Of a DNA stretch of 64,000 bases, positions 53,135 to 64,000 are shown piece by piece. Numbering within the stretch: position 1 is the stretch's first letter; every line of letters begins with the position of its first letter. The notes beneath the pieces are model-generated. The model was not told where the DNA came from, searched no databases, and saw only the letters and a program-made list of their open reading frames with translations. The DNA comes from Epiperipatus broadwayi. Taxonomy: Eukaryota > Onychophora > Udeonychophora > Euonychophora > Peripatidae. The position numbers and the translations under genes were made by a program. The stretch covers positions 1,798,001 to 1,862,000 of the forward strand of contig JAQFVV010000157.1 of assembly GCA_028023455.1 (NCBI GenBank), written 5' to 3'.

Positions 53135-55229
53135 ATTTAATACTTTATAATGTAAATTTTTAACATGTATATATATATGCAAAAATTATACATTAGTAAA
53201 TCAGCAGAAATTAAACTTCTTATTACATTCTTCTGATTCTTTTTGAGATGAAAATTATAGTTAAGGAAATGCAAAGTATACAACATCTAAATGATTCTAA
53301 ACTTATAAATTTCAAATACATTTCCTGGAATGTGAAAATAGCAGCAGTCTTTTTTTTTATTTTTTTATGGCATTTTGCAATTGTAGTGCCAATAGTTGCA
53401 CTGAATGAGAAAATTAAAATTTTATTTATTTTATTAATATCTTATTTTTTATTTTTTCAAACTGTGGATAAGTAAGTCCAAAGGATTTTGAGACATGAGA
53501 TTCTACTATGTATTTCCCAGTGCTATTTTCTTTTTTAATTTTTTTTTACAAATAAGATAGATCATACAAACACACAATGAAACCGATTACATCAATGATA
53601 GACAGTCTAGTTTAAGCATGGTTTGAAAGTAATAAAATAACATTGAATAAACATTTCGACATTATATAAATATAACCATAAAAATTAAATGAAAGATAAA
53701 CTAAAATAAATAACCACTTTATTATATATAGTGTACCTAAAAATACAGTATTAAATATTTCTATTGTTCACATATTTCTTATTTAGAGCACTTTAGCTCA
53801 GTAAAAAAGAGTACAAAAATGACTTTGTGAAGTTGTTTAAGGCTGGAAACTGAAATAGTTTTTTATATTTATCAATTAAAAAAGTTATGTGAATTTTGTA
53901 TTGTCTGTATTTGAAAGGTACTCAGCTAGAAATACATCTTTTTTTACCATGACAGGAATCAGTTTTCATGAACACATACAATCTTAATTTGTAAAGGAGA
54001 GTTTGGTCAGAAAACATAATTGTCAAACATATATCTAGAGCATATGATTGTTGAGGAAAATAATAAAAAAATGATCAAATTTATTTTTAAAAATTATTTA
54101 ATATTACTACAAAATTGAAAATGTAGAAGTGCCTACTTATATATATTATTAATTCATGTAAAGATTTAAAATTATATAGTTTTTTCCTATTGCAAAATAT
54201 TATTTGCAAAACAATTTGTTGTTTATAAAGTCGATAGATAATTAAGATTGAAAAACAAAATAGATCAATTTATTTTTGAAAATACCCTGTAAAAATGTGC
54301 ATATTAGCTTTTGAGTTTTGGAAAATATGCTTTTGGTAAATAAGAGAGCAGAATTTTAAAAAACTAGATAAGGCAGTTTGAAGAATTTGATTATGACAAA
54401 TTAGTTCATTTCAGATCAGAGCAGAGTAGACTCCAACAGCAGTTGTATTAAATCCAATTTTCATAAGAGAAATTAGATGAAAAAAAGATTCCAGCAGCAT
54501 TTATCAATTATTCCCTATAATAAATTCTGACTAGCTATAGTGAGAAACAATTGTTACTATATCCTTAGCATTGCAATGGAAACCAAGGTTATGCATCTGA
54601 CTTTTTTAAATGACTAGCTAAGGTTACTGAATATATGGCTATCATTATATTTCAGCCATGTAGTGCCTAAGATATAAGGATAATCTGTTGAAATCTAGCC
54701 TAGAGTTTGAAGTGTTTCCTCTTACCTGCCATGCCAATACCTGCTGTAATTAAGATGTATGTCTATTAAGAAAATTTATAAAACTAAGTTGCAAGTTAAT
54801 CAACTATAAAGACAATTGTTTAATGGAAAATAACTGAAGTTAGAAATCTATATTGAACCTGAAAGCTAATGAATGAATCAGACTAAATAAAGAACTGAGA
54901 AATCATTTTCATTTCAAGTTATATGTAAGGTATCTGATGGTAATATAAATTCACATTAAAATATTTAATAATGGAAGAAATTTATGTATTTCAGTCTTAA
55001 AAGGCTTATTGATAAAAGAATAATTATTTATAATTTTCGTTTGTGAAGTATTTAAATGTTAGATGTATATATAGTTGTTTTTTTTTCTTTAAATTTTTCC
55101 ACTTAGTGATGACATTGTAATAAGGGTAATATTTTATTTTTTCTGGAAACAAATGAAAGTGAAAAATCTGAAACTTTTTATATATTATTATTTAAGCTAT
55201 AGCAGGGTAAAGTTGATTCATCCAACATA

Positions 55230-55445
55230 TATTGCCAAGAAACATCACATGGTCACCATTTCTAGGTGCAGTGCTCTCAGATCCAAGGCTCCTTACTGAC
55301 GAAGGCCACAAACCAGAAACTAGTCTGGGGATATTGGATGAGTAGGCACTAGATGGGGATTTTATGCACAAGCCTTCTGGCATCCATTGATTTGTCTAGC
55401 TTACTGTGTGTGGCAATATGTATAATGAGTTTTGCCTGTTTTAAT
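55230..55445. repeat. Inverted-repeat family, copy E (chimeric half)
   Basis: The outer motif (aacatcacatggtcaccatt) is joined directly to the inner half of the palindrome (cagatccaaggctcc, ctagtctggggatattgg, cttctggcatccattga) and ends gagttttgcctgttttaa. One arm is missing relative to copy D. The minus ORF 55192-55383 is just this repeat and probably not a gene. Confidence 0.7.
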
Positions 55446-58400
55446 ATATTGCCAAGACTATAATATTGTAGATAATCATTTTATATCTATTGGTGGAACA
55501 ATTACAAAATTTGATTAATATTTAATGATACGTCAAAAATATATCCAGTAAATGTATTAGTTTAAAACCCTAAAACATATATATCTCTGACCATAGTGTG
55601 TTTATATCATTAATTCTTTGTTGTTTTTTTAAATGTTGCGTACTTTAATAAATATATTGTTAATCCAATAATCTGGCTCATTCTCCTTTTAATCTCATTC
55701 TCACATCTATGAATATTTTTTAATATGTTTAGTTAAGTAAGATTAGGTAATGTTTGTGACATCATTTTCAATGTTCATGTTTTCTGTGAACTAGAATCAG
55801 GAATTATAATGGGAAAATAAGTATAAATGTGAATAGGTGTGAATGGAAGTCTATTAAATAGCTCTTCGTCTGAAAGTCATGCTCATAATTATGAATTATA
55901 TCATGGTCATTATATATAATAAAAGCTATCTTTCACATATAATACCTTTATTTCAGGATTTTAGAATTAGATGAGATATATGGAAATATAACCAATGCTC
56001 TGAAAGAATTTTTTAATCAAGTCTTATATAATACTCTGTTTGACCATTGTCAGTAACTTTAAAATCAAGTGTGTGATTGCATTTGTTATAATTAATTATA
56101 TATTCTAAAGTTAAAAAAGGTTATAAATGTATCTGTGTTATCCATTTATATTGATTCATTTAGGAAGTGGCAAAATGCATAGACAAGTTTATGCATAGTT
56201 CTTACCAATATCAATCATTCTTTACATTAAATTGAGATATGTTGAGTTTAATAGTTATGCAATTATAATTTATCTAATCACATCCTATTATATTTGGCAA
56301 ATGAATATGTAACTTATTTCATAGTTAGTTTTCATTTATTGTATTTTATTGCTGTGTATAACACTCCCCTCCCCTCTACCTTTCCCGTTACAATAATTAT
56401 AAAAATATGCAAACATTTAGGGAAAAACTTACTGTGATTGTAAATCTTCATTAAAATCAAAGTAGTCTTAAAATCAGAGTTAAATTGCTTTATTATATTT
56501 GTAAATCTAAAGATGTTTTCTTAAATTTGGCTGTAAATTTTGAATAATTAGTAAACTTGTTAACTTTATTGATTGATTAAGTTATTGATTTTTAATTTTA
56601 ATTTTATTCCATAAATATTAAAAATAGATTTTAACTTTGTTTAATAAATATGAATATTTTTTTTTTGTAATTATTTTTTAAATAATTACTTTTATCATTT
56701 TTTTTATAAATGAAAATTCATTAAAAAAAAAAAAATTGATTGATTGGTTCTTAGAAATTCAGATGGGATTTGAGACCAGAAATAATATGCTTTGATCCAG
56801 GAACCTTTAAATATTGAATTTGTTATAGTATTAGTGCGTTAAATGACACAGAGCAAAATAATCCTTTTGTTAGTTGCTCAGAAGGTTATATGATGTTTGA
56901 ATATGCAAATGTCAGGTTAACCATAATAGTTCCATTCTATTAACTGGACTAAGGTGTTTTTTCTTAATCAATTGAAACGATCTTAGAAGTTTGTGTTCTA
57001 AGTCAATCACTCTATCATTGTAGTAAACATCACAGGACTAAATTAGTTAAACACTATAATTATATGTAAATAAAAAGTGAAATTATTATTTTTTAAATCT
57101 ATGTATAATTTTTTAATTATAAAGGATATTGCTTTAAATTTTTAGATTTTAAGATTATAAAGTTGTATTATTATTTCTTTTATAAATATTTTTTTGCTTT
57201 TAAAAGTTCTAAATATACTTATATTTTGATGATTTTATATACCAATTAACAAACATTATGTGTGTATATATGTAAAAATTGTCTTCACAATTTAGCAATG
57301 AGGTTTAGATGGTGAAATTCAAGAGCCAAAGGCTTCTGGATCTATTTTTAGCTAAGAAAGGTGAAAATTTGGTCAAGTAAATCAAACTTATGCTCAGAGT
57401 TCATTTTGATGCTTAAATATCATATGACTTTCTGAACAATAGAACATATGATAATTAGATTTGTAGATAATGGATAATTTTTTTTATATATAACTTTAAA
57501 ATTTCTGAATACATTTAAGTAAATATGTTTATATAAAAAATATTTTTGAATCTTCATAAGAAATTGAAATGTTAGTGATAATAATTTTTTTTTTACTTTC
57601 TAATATAAATTTATCAATATATCTTTGTGTTTTGGCATAAACATAATAATTAGATTTAGATTATATGTATATATAAATTGTGGAATTTACAGTGTTAACT
57701 AATTTTTTACAAATTGAAATAAATAATTTAAGGTAATTCAAATTATTTATATATATAAGCAAACTGCAGCCATCTTAGTTAAGCATCCAATTGTTATTTA
57801 ATAAATGAATATATAGCTCTTTACTAATTAGTTAGAGAATAAAAGGAAGAGAGGAGGTAAACAGCTTGAAAAAGTAATATCTTGTTAAATTTTTTGATTA
57901 AAAGTCTCCAAGCAAAAAGTTTTTGTTCAGTAGTACCTATAATCAAGTAGATAATTAGACAATAGATATTAGATCAAGAAATAAGACTTGTTTGTATTCA
58001 TTGATAGTTTACTATCATCTTAACACTATTTATTTTAGTAGCTTTATATTTATAGATTGCAATTAAAACTATCCGATTATGAAGTTTTAAAATTTCTCAT
58101 TATTGAATTCCCAATTGGAAGTGATTAGTAATAAATTTTATTTCAATTATAAATTTTAAAATTAATAAGCAGGAAGCTCATGATAACTTCATATTATATG
58201 TGATAGCAGAAATACTTTAACAGAAGACTTTTTCAGTGGTAGAGACAATTATAAATCACTAGCAAATTGTCACAAAAAAATCTGATGCTGTCTATTTTAA
58301 TGTGTGGTCTTTATTTTTCTGATCATTTATTTTGAGAATGATTATCCAAGAGATTTACTTTATCGGTGCATGAATGTTTTTGTATTCTTTAATTAACATC

Positions 58401-58729
58401 TATATGAATGCTGATCAGATGTTACGCAGCTTAAAAACTTTCCATTGGTAGAGGCTTATAATAAAATCATTAGATTACAAAAAAAATCTAATGGTCTGTA
58501 TTTTATTATACATATTGGTCTATATTTTTCTGATCATTTAATTTTAGAAAGATTATTCAATTAAGAGATTTGCTTTATATATGCATGAGTATCTTTGTTA
58601 ATTAATATCTGTGTGAGTGCTGATTAGATATTATGGAGAGAGTTTAAAAAATCATCTACACAGTTTTTTTTTCAAAAATAGTTCATAACTTTCAATATAT
58701 ATAAATGAATACACTAAACTTCTTTTTAA

Positions 58730-59029
58730 ATCTTGGTTTTTTATATAACTATTATAAAAATATAACTACACACCAATGTTTTGATTATTTTATAATAGTC
58801 TTTTTCAAGGACAACTGAAAAATAAAAATACAAATATATAATAATAAATATAAATATCACATATTCCAAACAAATCCAAAAATTAATGGAATTGTTTGGA
58901 ATATGTAATATTTATAATATTATATATTTGTATTTTTATTTTTCAGTTCTTGGAAAAGATTATCTTATAAAATAGTATAATCATTGTTGTGTAGTTATAT
59001 TTTTATAATAGTCATATAAAAAACAAGAT
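58730..59029. repeat. 300-bp palindromic element
   Basis: The left arm starts atcttggttttttatataac and the right arm ends gtcatataaaaaacaagat. Between them ttttataatagtctttttca (left) faces ggaaaagattatcttataaa (right), and aaatacaaatatataataat faces its complement. Arms of about 140 bases surround a short centre near 58880 (aatccaaaaattaatgg). No coding capacity. A DNA-transposon-derived MITE is likely. Confidence 0.75.
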
Positions 59030-59079
59030 ATACTATGGAGAGAAGTAAGGAAAATAAAAAATTGACTGTCTTATTATAA

Positions 59080-59478
59080 TGGGGATTTCCAACCTGGGAT
59101 ACTAATACCCCCTGGGAGTATGGGAAGCTTATTCAGGGGATATAGTAAATAGCAGGTAAATAAGTATATTATGCTATTAATATATTCCAAAGATAGTTAT
59201 ATTATCAACATTTCCAGGCTATTCTATCTTGATACTGTCTATCAGCTACACCAGCAACATTTCAGATCTCTTTTGGACACAGACACAATGAGATTGCATA
59301 GACTTTTTTCTCACTACAAGGTCCGCTAACTCAAAATGCCTAGTTAAGATTTATTTATTGACTAAAACTTGTATGAAAACTTAATTACTGTTTATATCTT
59401 ATAATAATGAATAGAAGGTACTGGATAATTTACTAAAAGCCAAGGGGATACAAAGACCAAAAAGATTGGAAATCCCTG
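59080..59478. mobile_element. hAT-like remnant
   Basis: Left end ggggatttccaacctggg and right end gattggaaatccctg are inverted (CAGGGATTTCCAAYC type, first base changed on the left). An 8-base target duplication could not be confirmed. The interior has cccctgggagtatgggaagc and ggtccgctaactc-like sequence and no intact ORF. Confidence 0.5.
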
Positions 59479-60796
59479 ATCTCTAATGTACTTTTGTTTT
59501 TCTTTTTATTTATAATAATGGCTTTTGTCTTAAAGTAATGTAAAATAAATAATGACATTGCTGAAGTACATATAAAGCACATTCCTTTAAAAGAATTTCA
59601 ATGTAGATTTAAAAAAAGGATCTCTTGTTAATATATTTGAAAATAAAATCTAAAGTAATTTGTTTAATTTTGTTTTTTCTGAATTCAAATCAAGATAAAA
59701 GTTATGATATATAAAAACAATTTTTCTGTCATACGATTGTTTTATGATTGTAAGACATATGTAAAACTCATACTTCTATATTGCATTTATTTTCTGTGCT
59801 GCAAACTACATTTTTTTTTGATATTATAAGATTAAGCAATTATTATTGATTTTAAAATGATTTAAAGAAATTTGAATAATTCCAGTTAGCTGACAAAATT
59901 TTTTAGTAGCAAGTAAACTTGTTACATTGATTGTCTTCTACTGCAAAAAATATAATATTTTGAATGTATTATGTATTTTATTGTAGGAAACAAATTGAAC
60001 CGATGTTTTCCATACAATTCATTCAAAGTAAAAATTGAAATTAGTTTTGTTAGTGATAAGTATTCTGATGTTGAGTATATTTATCTTCAACAAAGGCATA
60101 TTACATTATGAATGTAATGTAATATACTTTATGTTTTTAAATCTTCATTCAACAAAAATTTCTGTATCTAAATAAATATATTGTAAAAGTTAATAAAATT
60201 AATTAATTGTATATTCTGTGAAGCATTATGAAAAAAAAAAAGGTATTTTTCTTAATCCAGATAACTGTTATACAAATATCTGACTTCATTAAAATATCCT
60301 TTTATTTTTTTTGCGTTCTAATTCTAATAAAATAATATTCAACCAATACAAAACACAATAGTATTTTTAATTGATTAGTGAAATCAATTAACACTAAGAC
60401 AATCCCTATATCAATAACAATCTCAACCTATTGTCAAGGCAACCTCTTTTAACAATATAAGTGAGCATTATTATACTTAATTAATTTTAGTTAATATATT
60501 TTTTAAGATAATTCAATTTTTCAGAGTTAAAAAAAAATATTAAAAAATTGTATTTTGAAATAAATTGTGATAAATGATAAAAATTAATTGAAATGCATAC
60601 ATATATAAAATTACTTTTTACATTAAAAATAATTTTGCAAAAAAAAAAAAAATTACTTGCTTTACAATACTGTGCATAGATGTAATTTCTAATTCAAATT
60701 GTTAATTATTTGAGTTATTTTTAATATTAAATTAATGCAAAAAAATTTAATAAATTTGAGAGTTTAAAATATTACTAGAATTTGATTCATTTCACT

Positions 60797-61240
60797 GACA
60801 TCATCATTTTCAAGTATTATCAATCCATTGCAGGATGATCATTTCATTTATTGATCCATAATTTTTTTTTTCTCCAAATTTCTTTATCCATTCACTTTAC
60901 ATATGGTCTATTATTGGACTTTTATAATCTCTCAGAATCCAGTTTTAGGTTTCAATTAAATTGTATATTCTTACATCTCTTTGGCAACATACTTGTCCCA
61001 ATTCCATTTTAGATTTTTCAATTTTTTGAATAATGTCAGCATATCTATTATTTTCTCATTCATATATTTTGCTTTTAATCTTCAGAATATCGAAGGCAAA
61101 ATGGCAATTTATTCTTGGTGCTATTTATTATATTATAATCATTTGAAATCTAGCTCTTTTTTTGGTTGGTTTGAGTTCAAAGTTCTCTTTAGACAACTTG
61201 TAATAATCTTAATAAATATCTTATAAAATACTGACAGAAG
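60797..61240 (-). mobile_element. RTE fragment, internally deleted
   Basis: On the minus strand the 5' part reads KIFIKIITSCLKRTLN, then NQPKKELDFK (compare [15 protein letters not shown] and [10 protein letters not shown] in the RTE at 30868). It then jumps to the C-terminal end: KIEKSKMELG near 61000, a block matching the RPxVRWMD region near 60900, and tcatcctgcaatggattgat near 60830, like the ILQWID end. A TCATCATT-type remnant of the TGA repeat is just beyond. Several hundred residues are deleted. Confidence 0.7.
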
Positions 61241-61803
61241 ACTGATAAGTCTAATTCTAAAAAAAAAAATTCATTTTTTTAAAAAATATCAATATCACTA
61301 CCTATTGTAATTTTGAAATTAAAAACTATCAACATGAATTGAAAATATCAGGAGGATCAAAAATTGCAATAGCTTGTTAAATGTTGCCAGTAACATACAC
61401 ATTTTAAATCGTTTTGAGCCTTCGTCAGCCATTTTAAGCAAATTGAAGTGGTGTTATTTTTTGGAATAAATCAAAACTTGCATATATTTCACTTATAGGT
61501 GAAATCTCATGAATGTTTAATTTAACAAAAAAAAAGCTAATTGAGGCAATAAGTAAGTAATAATCTTTTAGTTGTGTGTATTAAAAACATTGAATTCTAA
61601 TTGTTTTATTCGAAATGGTTTTAAATGTATTTCGTAAAGATACTGATCAAAATTATAATACTAATTATAGATTTTGGAGCAATTGTGCTCAAATTATGTT
61701 TTCAAAGGGATATTTTAAAATGAATATATAGAATTAGTTTAATATGCTTTTATTTTTCCATAGCTTATATTAAATAAATTTCCAAAAAAATTTAATTCAT
61801 TTG

Positions 61804-61981
61804 CACTTTTTGCAATGCTTTATTTAATCAATTATCTGACAGTTTTTACGGTCTAACAATCTTTTTCAGAACTGTTATTTTTTTAAAGAAAAAAATAAGG
61901 AAAAAAGAAAATAACAGCTCTGAAGATGTCTAGAAAGTCAAAACTGTCATATGATTGATTGAATAAAGCATTATAGGAGTG
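61804..61981. repeat. About 180-bp hairpin element
   Basis: The left arm cactttttgcaatgctttat, ttaatcaattatctgacag pairs with the right arm ctgtcatatgattgattgaa, taaagcattataggagtg; the inner arms (ctttttcagaactgttattt and aaataacagctctgaag) pair too. No ORF. A related single arm with ccaacagtctttttcagaac occurs near 41480. Confidence 0.7.
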
Positions 61982-63654
61982 ACAATTTTTAGAGATTTAT
62001 TTTTAAAGTAAATTTACCATTTTAGCAAAAAGTGTTAATATTAAAAAATGTTGTGTATATGAAAAGTTTAAGGAAATTTCTAAATGTGGTTCAAAAAAAT
62101 TAAAATCATGGCAGTGGTGGTGGGTATTTTATAACAAGTACAAAATTAAATTGAACTGAAAAAAGGAAAATAATATATAAATGCAAATTAGTATGAAATT
62201 GCTTCAAATATTTTTGAAATAAATTTTTATCCAAAATGAATTCAAAATTGTCTTATCATAAAAATGGAAATGAGTTTTAAATCCTTTTCAATTTCAAAAA
62301 TAATATTTCAGAAGAATGCAATGTAAACAAGAATTTTTTTAAATATAATAATGGTTATAAGAATTACAAAATAAATTATTAATTTTCATGAATATTTGCA
62401 TACATAAGCAGAACAAAAAATTAAGTGCTGAAAACATTTCTTTCAATATTTTTAAATGTATGAGAGCATATATTTAACGTTTCCGTGTTCTGTGTGAAAG
62501 ATCATTCTCAAAAACCTGGCTTAATATATTAAGTTTAATACCATTTAAGCATGAATTTGCTTGACAAAATTGTTTTCTTTTAATAAATAATTTTTCAGCT
62601 ATCATAGCCAGGAAAATAAATTTGTAAATTTTGTTTCTGTCTTTTTTTAAAAATGTTTATTTTAAAATTATAGAGGTTTTTTTCAATAATTAAGCTCTTT
62701 GGATTGGTATTATCATTGTGTTTCTGTCATTAAACATTTATTATCAAGCTGAATTTGTTGTAATATTTTTTTTTCTTTCTATTACCATCATTATTATTAA
62801 TGAATATTATTGCTTAATATTTTTATTTATAAAAAAAAAAAAAGTAGGGAAGAAAGAGATGATTTAATTCTAACACTAAACTTATTAGTGCACATTTTTT
62901 AACATTTAAATTGTTTCAAAGTTATATAAATTTAAGTTTTATATATATGCAAATCAGAACCAGATCAAGAGTGATACAAATAATGCGATCACACAAGGTC
63001 TTGCATCTGCATGGTTTACATGTTTTATCACTTACTAATGGAAACTTTTTTTGCCAAAACTCTGTAGTTTGACCTACAATGACTATCACGTGAAGTAAAC
63101 AACTGTAAAAGCATTGTTTGTGCAGTAGTACATACAACATGTATACTTAAATATTTTACCAGGTTCTTTCTGGATATGTTAATATGAAATCACAGATATC
63201 AATAATGATTTTCTTAGTTAGAAATTTTATCTATTGAATTAGAATTCGCAAAAAATTAAATTACGATAATGATAATAAATTGCATGTATTTTATTTTATT
63301 TTGTTTTCTCAAATATTGATTCAATAAAATTGCACAGTCATATTTATAATTTATAAAAAATAATGAATAAATAATTATTTATATATTTTGAGTATTAATT
63401 TGTGCAATTTTATGGTATCAAAATTTGAGTAAACAAAAATAAAATACATATAATGCAACAAATAACATTTTTAATGGAGGGGATTATTCTAGCCTAAATT
63501 TATGTATCTGCAAATAAGATAATTTTTTTAAATGTCTAAGTATTTTTTATCATTATAAAATACCCCCTTTCCTGCATGAAAACATTGCTTCAGGCCTCAA
63601 TTTTTTTTTGAGCCTGCTCTCATGCAGATTAATAGATATCTGTGTGTGTAAAAA

Positions 63655-64000
63655 TGTGTGCTATTTAATACAGATGAAAACATATTGGATGAAATTAATT
63701 ATAGAATTAAACTTGGTTGGAGTGCTTTTGGTAGAAATAACCTGATACTAAAAGGAAATATGCCTATGAGTTTGAAAAGGAAGGTTTTTAATAAATGTGT
63801 TTTGCCAGTTCTTACTTATGAATCTGAGACTTGGACACTTAATAGAAGAGCAATACAGAAACTTCAAACCACTCAAAGAAGTATGGAGAAATGCATGTTG
63901 GGAGTAACAAGAAGAGATCGAAAATGCAATGTATGGGTAAGAAAACAAACAGGTGTTACTGATCTCATTGAAAAAATTAAAAGACTGAAGTGGAGTTGGG
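63655..64000 (+). pseudogene. RTE 3' fragment, cut by window edge
   Basis: An open frame from about 63665 to the edge: [60 protein letters not shown], and IEKIKRLKWSW at the very end. It matches the C-terminal part of the RTE at 33140-33480, about 90% identical at the DNA level by eye. Here the frame stays open where the first copy has a stop (after WPMCL) and a frameshift. It is truncated on its 5' side, as is usual for LINE copies. Confidence 0.85.

Larger units (their letters stand above)
50663..64000 (+). other. TAF4 intron 1, running off the right edge
   Basis: From the GTTTGT donor onward no second TAF4 exon (TAFH or histone-fold motif) was seen. Contents: inverted-repeat family copies C-E (52.2, 52.7 and 55.2 kb), a palindromic element at 58.7 kb, a hAT-like remnant at 59.1 kb, an RTE fragment at 60.8 kb, a hairpin at 61.8 kb, and the RTE 3' end from 63.66 kb. 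Otherwise it is AT-rich with nothing recognised, including 50.8-52.2, 53.5-55.1, 55.5-58.6 and 62.0-63.6 kb, apart from a G11 run at 51255-51265. Confidence 0.6.

Noticed and set aside
53248-53475. 75-aa ORF with two hydrophobic stretches
   Set aside because: The hydrophobic residues come from T-rich runs; no homology, splice context or conservation evidence.
41747-55383. Two minus ORFs sharing [20 protein letters not shown] (41747-41989 and 55192-55383)
   Set aside because: The shared peptide is the translated core of a non-coding inverted-repeat family; flanks differ and no start context or longer homologue is visible.
62922-63140. 72-aa minus ORF with several cysteines
   Set aside because: No recognised Cys spacing or domain; the surroundings are ordinary intron.
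63748-63948. Minus ORF of 66 aa
   Set aside because: Antisense shadow of the RTE 3' fragment; nearly the same peptide appears antisense at 33273-33551.

Overview
The window is nuclear DNA from an animal with a strongly AT-rich genome, spliceosomal introns (GT...AG) and many transposable elements. The two host genes, an LSM14/Trailer hitch homologue and the start of a TAF4 homologue, are most like arthropod versions by eye. A chelicerate is possible, but that is a guess from the style of the repeats and was not tested. Nothing here suggests a bacterium, a plasmid or a virus.

Layout. The LSM14 gene runs on the minus strand and nearly fills the left three quarters. Its first coding exon is at 49125-49245. 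The others are at 48168-48476, 16520-16735, 16122-16289, 8022-8193, 2782-2937 and, probably, 2609-2663. Spliced, they give about 398 residues in the family order: Lsm domain, Q/P-rich linker, RG-rich stretch with FDF box, FFD box, TFG box, RGG tail. Intron 2 is about 31 kb. On the plus strand, starting only about 200 bp from the LSM14 start codon, is the first coding exon of TAF4 (49448-50662, 405 codons). The rest of TAF4 is not visible, so 50663 to the right edge is read as its first intron. The two genes share a short divergent promoter with several ATGGC (YY1-like) motifs.

The introns hold the mobile DNA. (1) A damaged RTE-type LINE at 30868-33690 keeps a recognisable endonuclease and reverse transcriptase. 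A second 3' fragment runs off the right edge, and a deleted minus-strand copy lies at 60797-61240. (2) Much older LINE remains lie at about 3770-4350, 8650-9480, 21130-21290 with 25480-25600, and 37260-38460. (3) A 4.2 kb composite with inverted and internally permuted arms (21291-25466) sits inside one of those old LINEs. (4) A 0.8 kb foldback built from two head-to-head tRNA-like SINE units lies at 14105-14922. (5) A hAT MITE with a perfect 8-bp target duplication lies at 38474-38841, and a second hAT-like remnant at 59080-59478. (6) Five copies of an inverted-repeat family share a terminal motif containing GGCAAAACTCTCC. (7) Several other long hairpins are present. (8) A retroposed tRNA-Gly with an 18-bp target duplication lies at 19312-19383.

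How the genes relate. LSM14 is a cytoplasmic mRNA-repression and P-body protein; TAF4 is a nuclear TFIID scaffold subunit. They share a promoter, but nothing here shows a shared pathway. No clearly new biological system was found. The observations most worth following are the permuted 4.2 kb composite, an unidentified coding-like segment just downstream of LSM14 exon 4, the nested LINE insertions, and a CTGA...GAAAC hairpin motif that recurs in unrelated repeats.
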